In this document: one piece after another, positions 59,443 through 64,000 of the stretch
Layout of the letters: the number at the start of each line of letters is the position of its first letter
Numbering within the stretch: the first letter of the stretch is position 1
NCBI GenBank assembly: GCA_029202665.1
Contig: CP119326.1
Coordinates: forward strand, 1,488,001-1,552,000
Direction of reading: 5' to 3'
Source of the DNA: Candidatus Brevundimonas colombiensis
GTDB lineage: Bacteria; Pseudomonadota; Alphaproteobacteria; Caulobacterales; Caulobacteraceae
DNA: 64,000 bases
The notes under the pieces: generated by a model
The model's database searches: none
What the model was told of the DNA's origin: nothing
What the model saw: the letters and a program-made list of their open reading frames with translations, nothing else
Made by a program: the position numbers and the translations under genes

Positions 59443-60648
59443 ATGACCAAGGTTCTCATCATCGGCGCGGGACACGCGGGCGGCTCCGTCGCGGCCTTTC
59501 TTCGGCAATATGGACATGAGGGGCCGATCGTTCTGGCGGGTCAGGAGGTTGCGCCGCCGTATCAGCGTCCGCCCCTGTCCAAGGCGTGGCTGAAGGGGGA
59601 GGCGGATCTGGACGGGCTTCTGCTGCGGCCGTTGAGTTTCTACGCCGAGCAGAACATCGACTTCCGGCCCTCGACCGTCGCGGTGTCCATCGACCCGGAA
59701 GCCAAGACCGTCGCCTTCCATGACGGATCGTCCGAGACCTATGACGTCCTGGTGCTGGCGACCGGATCGACGGCGCGCAAACTGCCGGTTCCGGGCGGCG
59801 ATCATCCCGATCTGCTGGAGTTGCGGACGCTGAAGGACGCCGAACGTTTGAAGGCCGTGCTGGGGCCGGGCCGGCGTCTGGCGGTGGTCGGGGGCGGCTA
59901 TGTCGGGCTGGAGGCGGCGGCGTCCGCCCGCGCCCTGGGGGCGGACGCCATCGTCATCGAACGGGCGCCGCGCGTGCTGGCGCGGGTGGCGTCGGAAACC
60001 CTGTCGACCTTCTATACCGCGCAGCACCGGGCGCGCGGCGTCGAAATCCTGACGGCGGCCGAAGTGGTCGCCGTGGCGCGGGACGGCGTGACCCTGGCGG
60101 ACGGAACGGTGGTTCAGGCCGATGCGGTGCTGGTCGGGGTCGGCGCCCTGGCCTGCGACGGCCTGCCCCGCTCGGCGGGCCTGCGGTGCGACGACGGGGT
60201 GGTGGTGGACGATCAGGCGCGGACCAGCGATCCCGCCATCTTCGCCGTCGGCGACATGACGCGCCGTCCGATCCCCGTCCATGGCGGGGTGCATCATCGG
60301 CTGGAGAGCGTGCCCAATGCGCTTGAACAGGCCAAACAGGCGGCCGCCGCCATCGTCGGACGGCCCGGGCCCTCGCCCGAGGTGCCGTGGTTCTGGTCAG
60401 ACCAGTATGATTACAAGCTGCAGATCGCCGGCCTGCCGTTCGAGGCGGATGGTCAGGTGGTGCGCGGCGATCCAGCCGCCGGAAGCTTTGCGGTGTTCCA
60501 TCTGGCCGGAAACCGCATCGTCTGCGTCGAGGCGGTGAATGCGCCGCCCGAGTTCATGGCCGGCAAGCAGCTGATCGCCAAGGCGACGCCCGTTGACGCG
60601 GACAGACTGGCGGACATGGCGGTGTCGATGAAGGCGGTCGCCGCCTGA
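59443..60648 (+). CDS. Ferredoxin/rubredoxin reductase-like FAD oxidoreductase
   Basis: A 401-residue flavoprotein of the ferredoxin--NAD reductase family. The FAD-binding fingerprint is VLIIGAGHAGGSVAAFL (4-20), PYQRPPLSKAWLKGE follows, the NAD-binding fold is LAVVGGGYVGLEAAASARA, and IFAVGDMTRRP is the second FAD contact. A C-terminal reductase domain ends the protein. It should pass electrons from NAD(P)H to a ferredoxin or P450 partner, not present here. ATG 59443 has GGATT close to it; ATG 59434 is an alternative. It has no operon partner. Confidence 0.9.
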   Translation: MTKVLIIGAGHAGGSVAAFLRQYGHEGPIVLAGQEVAPPYQRPPLSKAWLKGEADLDGLLLRPLSFYAEQNIDFRPSTVAVSIDPEAKTVAFHDGSSETYDVLVLATGSTARKLPVPGGDHPDLLELRTLKDAERLKAVLGPGRRLAVVGGGYVGLEAAASARALGADAIVIERAPRVLARVASETLSTFYTAQHRARGVEILTAAEVVAVARDGVTLADGTVVQADAVLVGVGALACDGLPRSAGLRCDDGVVVDDQARTSDPAIFAVGDMTRRPIPVHGGVHHRLESVPNALEQAKQAAAAIVGRPGPSPEVPWFWSDQYDYKLQIAGLPFEADGQVVRGDPAAGSFAVFHLAGNRIVCVEAVNAPPEFMAGKQLIAKATPVDADRLADMAVSMKAVAA

Positions 60649-60694
60649 TCGTCTCCGCCCCCGCGAAGCGGGGAGAAGACGTCGTCGCCGCAGT

Positions 60695-60710
60695 GCAACA
60701 AAACTGTTGC
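60695..60710. promoter_or_regulatory. Inverted repeat upstream of the ATP-grasp cassette
   Basis: GCAACA and TGTTGC are separated by four bases (AAAC), a 16-base operator-like palindrome. It lies 50 bases before the start of the ATP-grasp gene at 60760. It may be an operator, or a weak terminator of the FAD reductase gene; no T tract follows. Confidence 0.4.
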
Positions 60711-60759
60711 GCTTTCCGTTCCGAGGCCCTCACTCTGTGGTTTCTTCTTGGCGGGGCGG

Positions 60760-62181
60760 ATGACGAGAGCGTTCGACGAAATGAGCGGCGACGGATCGGG
60801 TGCGATCCGCGACAGCTACAAGACCCTGGCGGCCTGGCTTGAAAACGCGCCGGTCGATCTGCTGCAGGCGCGCTCGCGCCAGGCCGAGCTGTTCTTTCGG
60901 CGGATGGGCGTCACCTTCGCCGTCTATGGCGACGAGGAATCCAACGAGCGGCTGATTCCCTTCGACGTCGTGCCGCGCATTATCGGCGCGGATGAGTGGA
61001 GCGGGCTGGAAAAGGGGTTGAAGCAGCGGGTCGCCGCCATCAACGCCTTTCTGAAGGACATCTATGGCGCGCAGGAGTGCATCAGGGCGGGCATTGTGCC
61101 CGCCGACCTGATCCTGACCAATCCTCACTATCGGCCCGAGATGCAGGGTCGTCGTCCGCCGGGCGACGTCTGGTGCCATATCTCGGGCGTGGATCTGGTG
61201 CGCACCGGCGAGGACGGCTTCTATGTTCTCGAAGACAACTGCCGCACCCCGTCCGGCGTCTCCTACATGCTGGAGAACCGCGAGATGATGATGCGGCTGT
61301 TCCCCGACCTGTTCGCGGAACATGCGGTGCGGCCGGTCGAAATCTACACCGACATGCTGCTGCGCTCCTTGCAGGCGTCCGCGCCGGCAGGGGCGGGGGC
61401 CGATCCGACCATCGTCGTCCTGACGCCCGGCCCGTTCAACTCGGCCTATTACGAGCACAGCTTCCTGGCCGACAAGCTGGGGGTCGAGCTGGTCCAAGGC
61501 ACGGACCTGTTCGTCAACGATGACACGGTCTTCATGCGCACCACCGAGGGGCCGAAGCGGGTGGACGTCATCTATCGCCGCATCGACGACGACTTCATCG
61601 ATCCCCTGACCTTCATGCCCTCCTCCACCATCGGCGTGCCGGGTTTGATGTCGGCCTATTTCGCGGGCCGGGTGACGCTGGCCAATGCGGTCGGGACGGG
61701 CGTGGCGGACGACAAGGCCGTCTATACCTATATGCCCGAGATTATTCGCTTCTTCACTGGCGAGGACGCCATATTGAAGAATGTCCCGACCTGGCGTTGC
61801 CGTGAGGCGGAGGCGTTGAAAGAGGTGCTGGGCAGGCTGGACGAACTGGTTGTCAAGGAAGTGGGCGGATCGGGCGGTTATGGCATGCTGGTCGGGCCGA
61901 CCTCCACCAAGGCCGAGATCGAGGCGTTTCGCGCCAAGCTGATCGCCGACCCCGACGATTTCATCGCCCAGCCGACGCTGAGCCTGTCGACGGCGCCCAC
62001 GCTGAACGGCGGCGTCTTGTCGCCGCGCCACGTGGACTTGCGGCCCTTCGTCCTGTCCAGCCCGGACGGCGTGCGGGTCGCGCCGGGCGGCCTGACGCGG
62101 GTGGCGCTGAAACAGGGGTCGCTGGTGGTCAACTCCAGCCAGGGCGGCGGAACCAAGGACACCTGGGTGCTGGACAACTGA
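60760..62181 (+). CDS. Circularly permuted ATP-grasp family protein
   Basis: A 473-residue enzyme of the circularly permuted ATP-grasp group (DUF404/DUF407). Signature segments are NPHYRPEMQGRRPP, FYVLEDNCRTPSGVSYML and VLTPGPFNSAYYEHSF. Conserved residues of the ATP-grasp core appear in ELVVKEVGGSGGYGMLVGP and HVDLRPFVLSSPDG. Members are predicted to ligate amino acids or peptides by amide bonds; the product is unknown. ATG 60760 follows GGCGGGGCGG. It overlaps the next gene by one base, and three genes run as one unit. Confidence 0.92.
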   Translation: MTRAFDEMSGDGSGAIRDSYKTLAAWLENAPVDLLQARSRQAELFFRRMGVTFAVYGDEESNERLIPFDVVPRIIGADEWSGLEKGLKQRVAAINAFLKDIYGAQECIRAGIVPADLILTNPHYRPEMQGRRPPGDVWCHISGVDLVRTGEDGFYVLEDNCRTPSGVSYMLENREMMMRLFPDLFAEHAVRPVEIYTDMLLRSLQASAPAGAGADPTIVVLTPGPFNSAYYEHSFLADKLGVELVQGTDLFVNDDTVFMRTTEGPKRVDVIYRRIDDDFIDPLTFMPSSTIGVPGLMSAYFAGRVTLANAVGTGVADDKAVYTYMPEIIRFFTGEDAILKNVPTWRCREAEALKEVLGRLDELVVKEVGGSGGYGMLVGPTSTKAEIEAFRAKLIADPDDFIAQPTLSLSTAPTLNGGVLSPRHVDLRPFVLSSPDGVRVAPGGLTRVALKQGSLVVNSSQGGGTKDTWVLDN

Positions 62182-63119
62182 TGCTTTCACGCACCGCAGA
62201 CAGCCTCTACTGGACCGGCCGCTATATGGAGCGGGCGGACTTTCTCGCACGCATTCTGGAGGCGGCGATCCGCCTTGCCGCCCTGCCGGCCAAGGACCAG
62301 GCCACGGTCACGGCCTGGGCGGGCGCCATCGCCTCATCGGGGGTCAAAAGCGGGTTCGACGCCTCGGGGCGGACGATCTCCGAGAAATCCGTCCGCGAAT
62401 ATCTGGCCTTCGGCTACGACAATTCGACCTCGATCAAGGCCTGCATAACCAAGGCGCGGACCAATGCGCGCTCGGTGCGGACCGCCCTGACCATCGAACT
62501 GTGGGAGGCGATCAACGGCGCCTGGAACGGCTTGAACGAACTGGGCGAACCGACCCGGCGCGACGACTTCACCAACTTCCTCGACTTCGTGAAATCGACG
62601 TCCCTGGCGGTGGAGGGCGCCTCGTCGCGGACCATGCTGCGCAACGACGCCTATTGGTTCCTGCGCCTGGGCATGGCGATCGAGCGGGCCGACAACACCG
62701 CCCGCCTGCTGGACGTGAAATACCATCTGCTGCTGCCGCCCGGCGAACGGGTGGGCGGTCAGCTGGACTATTTCCAATGGACGACCCTATTGCGCGAGGT
62801 CTCGGCCCTGACCGCCTATCGCTGGGTCTACCGCGAGAGCGTGCGGCCGTGGCTGGTGGCGGACCTGTTGGTGCTGAACCGCCAGATGCCGCGCTCGCTG
62901 GCTTCGTGCCAGGGGATGATCGTCAGCTATCTGGAGCAACTGGCGACCGATTACGGACGGCGCGGCCCGGCGCAGAGGTTGGCCTCCAACCGCCTGGGTC
63001 AGTTCAACGAGGCCAAGATCGAGGACATCTTCCAGTCGGGCCTGCATGAATACATCCAGCGTTTCCTGAACGAGAACAATGCGCTGGCCGGCGCTATCCA
63101 CGAACAGTATCTGGTCTGA
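62181..63119 (+). CDS. Alpha-E domain (DUF403) protein
   Basis: A 312-residue, almost entirely helical protein beginning MLSRTADSLYWTGRYMERAD, the signature of the alpha-E family; RNDAYWFLRLGMAIERADNT is a second hallmark, given by Y-W-F and E-R-A-D. Alpha-E proteins nearly always accompany circularly permuted ATP-grasp and transglutaminase-like genes and are proposed to take part in the same peptide modification. It starts at ATG 62181, one base inside the preceding stop codon. Confidence 0.93.
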   Translation: MLSRTADSLYWTGRYMERADFLARILEAAIRLAALPAKDQATVTAWAGAIASSGVKSGFDASGRTISEKSVREYLAFGYDNSTSIKACITKARTNARSVRTALTIELWEAINGAWNGLNELGEPTRRDDFTNFLDFVKSTSLAVEGASSRTMLRNDAYWFLRLGMAIERADNTARLLDVKYHLLLPPGERVGGQLDYFQWTTLLREVSALTAYRWVYRESVRPWLVADLLVLNRQMPRSLASCQGMIVSYLEQLATDYGRRGPAQRLASNRLGQFNEAKIEDIFQSGLHEYIQRFLNENNALAGAIHEQYLV

Positions 63120-63121
63120 CC

Positions 63122-63964
63122 ATGCGGATAAGGATCGATCATTCCACCCGCTACGCCTATGCGCGTCCTGCACGGTTCATCGTGCAGATGCTGCGTCTGA
63201 CGCCCAGGTCGTGCGAGGGCCAGCAGGTGCGCGACTGGCGCATCGAAACCGACGTTGACGCCCGACTGCGACGCAGCGAGGACGCGTTCGGCAACATCGT
63301 CCACAGCCTCTATACCGAGCGGCCCACCGACGCCCTGACCATCCGCGTCACCGGCGAGGTCTCCACCATCGATACGGGCGGGGTGGTGAAGGGGCAGGCC
63401 GAACGCCTGTCGCCCTTGGTCTATCTGCGCGAAACCGCGATGACCACGGCGGACGCCGGCATCGTCGATTTCGCCTGCTCGATCCCGGAGGGGGCGACAT
63501 TGAACCGGATGCACCGGCTGATGGGCGCGCTGAAGGAGACGGTGGCGTTCGAGGTAGGATCGACCTCGGCCAGCCACACCGCCGCGGAGGCCTTCGCCCA
63601 GCGGCGCGGCGTCTGTCAGGATCATTCGCAGATCTTCATTTCGGCGGCGCGGCGGATGGGGGTGCCGGCGCGCTACGTCTCGGGCCACCTCAGCCGTCAG
63701 GATGGACAGCACGATCAGGACGCCGCCCATGCCTGGGCCGAGGCCTGGGTCGAAAACCTGGGCTGGGTCGGCTTCGATCCGGCCAATGGCATCTGTCCGA
63801 CCGAACACTATGTCCGTGTCGCCGTGGGGCTGGACGCGCGCGGCGCCACGCCGATCCGGGGCACGAGCTATGGCGGCGGTCAGGAGAGCCTGACGGTCGC
63901 CCTGAATGTGCGGCCGGTGCAACAGAGCCAGCAACAACTGCAATCCAGCGGATGGCCCCGATAG
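63122..63964 (+). CDS. Transglutaminase-like protein
   Basis: A 280-residue papain-fold protein of the bacterial transglutaminase-like group. The N-terminal region is the beta-rich domain common to this group (RIRIDHSTRYAYARPA). The catalytic triad is cysteine in RRGVCQDHSQ, histidine in AAHAWAEAWV and aspartate in GFDPANGICPTEHY. It starts 2 bases after the alpha-E gene, completing the three-gene cassette. It may act as a peptidase or amidase on a peptide product of the ATP-grasp enzyme. A proteasome-like Anbu gene often follows in other genomes; only 36 bases remain here. Confidence 0.93.
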   Translation: MRIRIDHSTRYAYARPARFIVQMLRLTPRSCEGQQVRDWRIETDVDARLRRSEDAFGNIVHSLYTERPTDALTIRVTGEVSTIDTGGVVKGQAERLSPLVYLRETAMTTADAGIVDFACSIPEGATLNRMHRLMGALKETVAFEVGSTSASHTAAEAFAQRRGVCQDHSQIFISAARRMGVPARYVSGHLSRQDGQHDQDAAHAWAEAWVENLGWVGFDPANGICPTEHYVRVAVGLDARGATPIRGTSYGGGQESLTVALNVRPVQQSQQQLQSSGWPR

Positions 63965-64000
63965 GCATGATGCACGAATCTGTTAGCGTCAGGGGATTCG

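Noticed and set aside
59302..60297. Upstream extension of the YerC-like frame
   Set aside because: It is antisense to the FAD reductase and passes through the inverted repeat; the family starts at ATG 59301.

Overview
The window reads as chromosomal DNA of a high-GC alphaproteobacterium of the Caulobacterales, most like Brevundimonas or Caulobacter. The grounds are strong GC bias at third codon positions, many TonB-dependent receptors, a zwf-pgl-edd-glk Entner-Doudoroff operon, the split cytochrome c maturation block ccmI-ccmE-ccmF-ccmH (cycHJKL order), an FYDLN zinc-ribbon gene beside aroA-cmk-rpsA-ihfB, and an OmpR-type two-component pair next to glnE. The genus assignment is inference; no 16S gene or marker database was available.

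Layout. 1-1.3 kb: tail of a probable heme oxygenase, a DUF454 membrane protein and a TonB transducer. 1.3-9.7 kb: an iron/TonB-type island on the minus strand (TonB receptor, FecI-like sigma factor, FecR-like anti-sigma, STN-domain TonB receptor, PraB-like secreted protein), bracketed by two 192-bp direct repeats; the second repeat is a broken copy of the tonB 3' end. 10-11.4 kb: alpha/beta hydrolase and tRNA-Ala(GGC). 11.7-18.6 kb: conserved core genes (FYDLN protein, aroA, a frameshifted small membrane gene, cmk, rpsA, ihfB, mscL, an acyltransferase). 18.9-30.2 kb: POT peptide transporter, a TonB receptor divergent from a TraB/GumN-like protein, tldD, a proline-rich membrane protein, an ABC-2 exporter and an unrecognised 450-residue protein. 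30.3-34.2 kb: ccmIEFH. 34.3-41.2 kb: Do-type protease, two-component pair, glnE. 41.2-46.9 kb: EF-hand protein, ECF sigma module, KDPG-aldolase-like enzyme, small enzymes, hmgA, a lipoprotein. 47-52.5 kb: lipoprotein and the Entner-Doudoroff operon. 52.5-59.3 kb: a his operon opened by a TrpR-like regulator. 59.4-64 kb: an FAD reductase and an ATP-grasp/alpha-E/transglutaminase cassette.

How the parts work together. The island looks like a self-contained cell-surface signalling unit: its FecI-like factor has two matching promoter-like sites (GGTAGGG, 16 bases, CGTC), one before fecR and one before the STN-domain receptor. The his operon encodes most of the pathway in one minus-strand unit with 1-10 nt spacing or overlaps. 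It contains a HisB fused to a HisC-like domain whose PLP lysine is a leucine, so transamination must come from elsewhere.

The observations I consider most worth a second look are the HisC-like pseudoenzyme/HisB fusion; four inverted-repeat elements of two families, each ending 7-20 nt before a start codon; the matched FecI-type promoters; the tonB-derived direct repeats around the island; and a TonB-box-like motif in a TraB/GumN-like protein beside a receptor gene.
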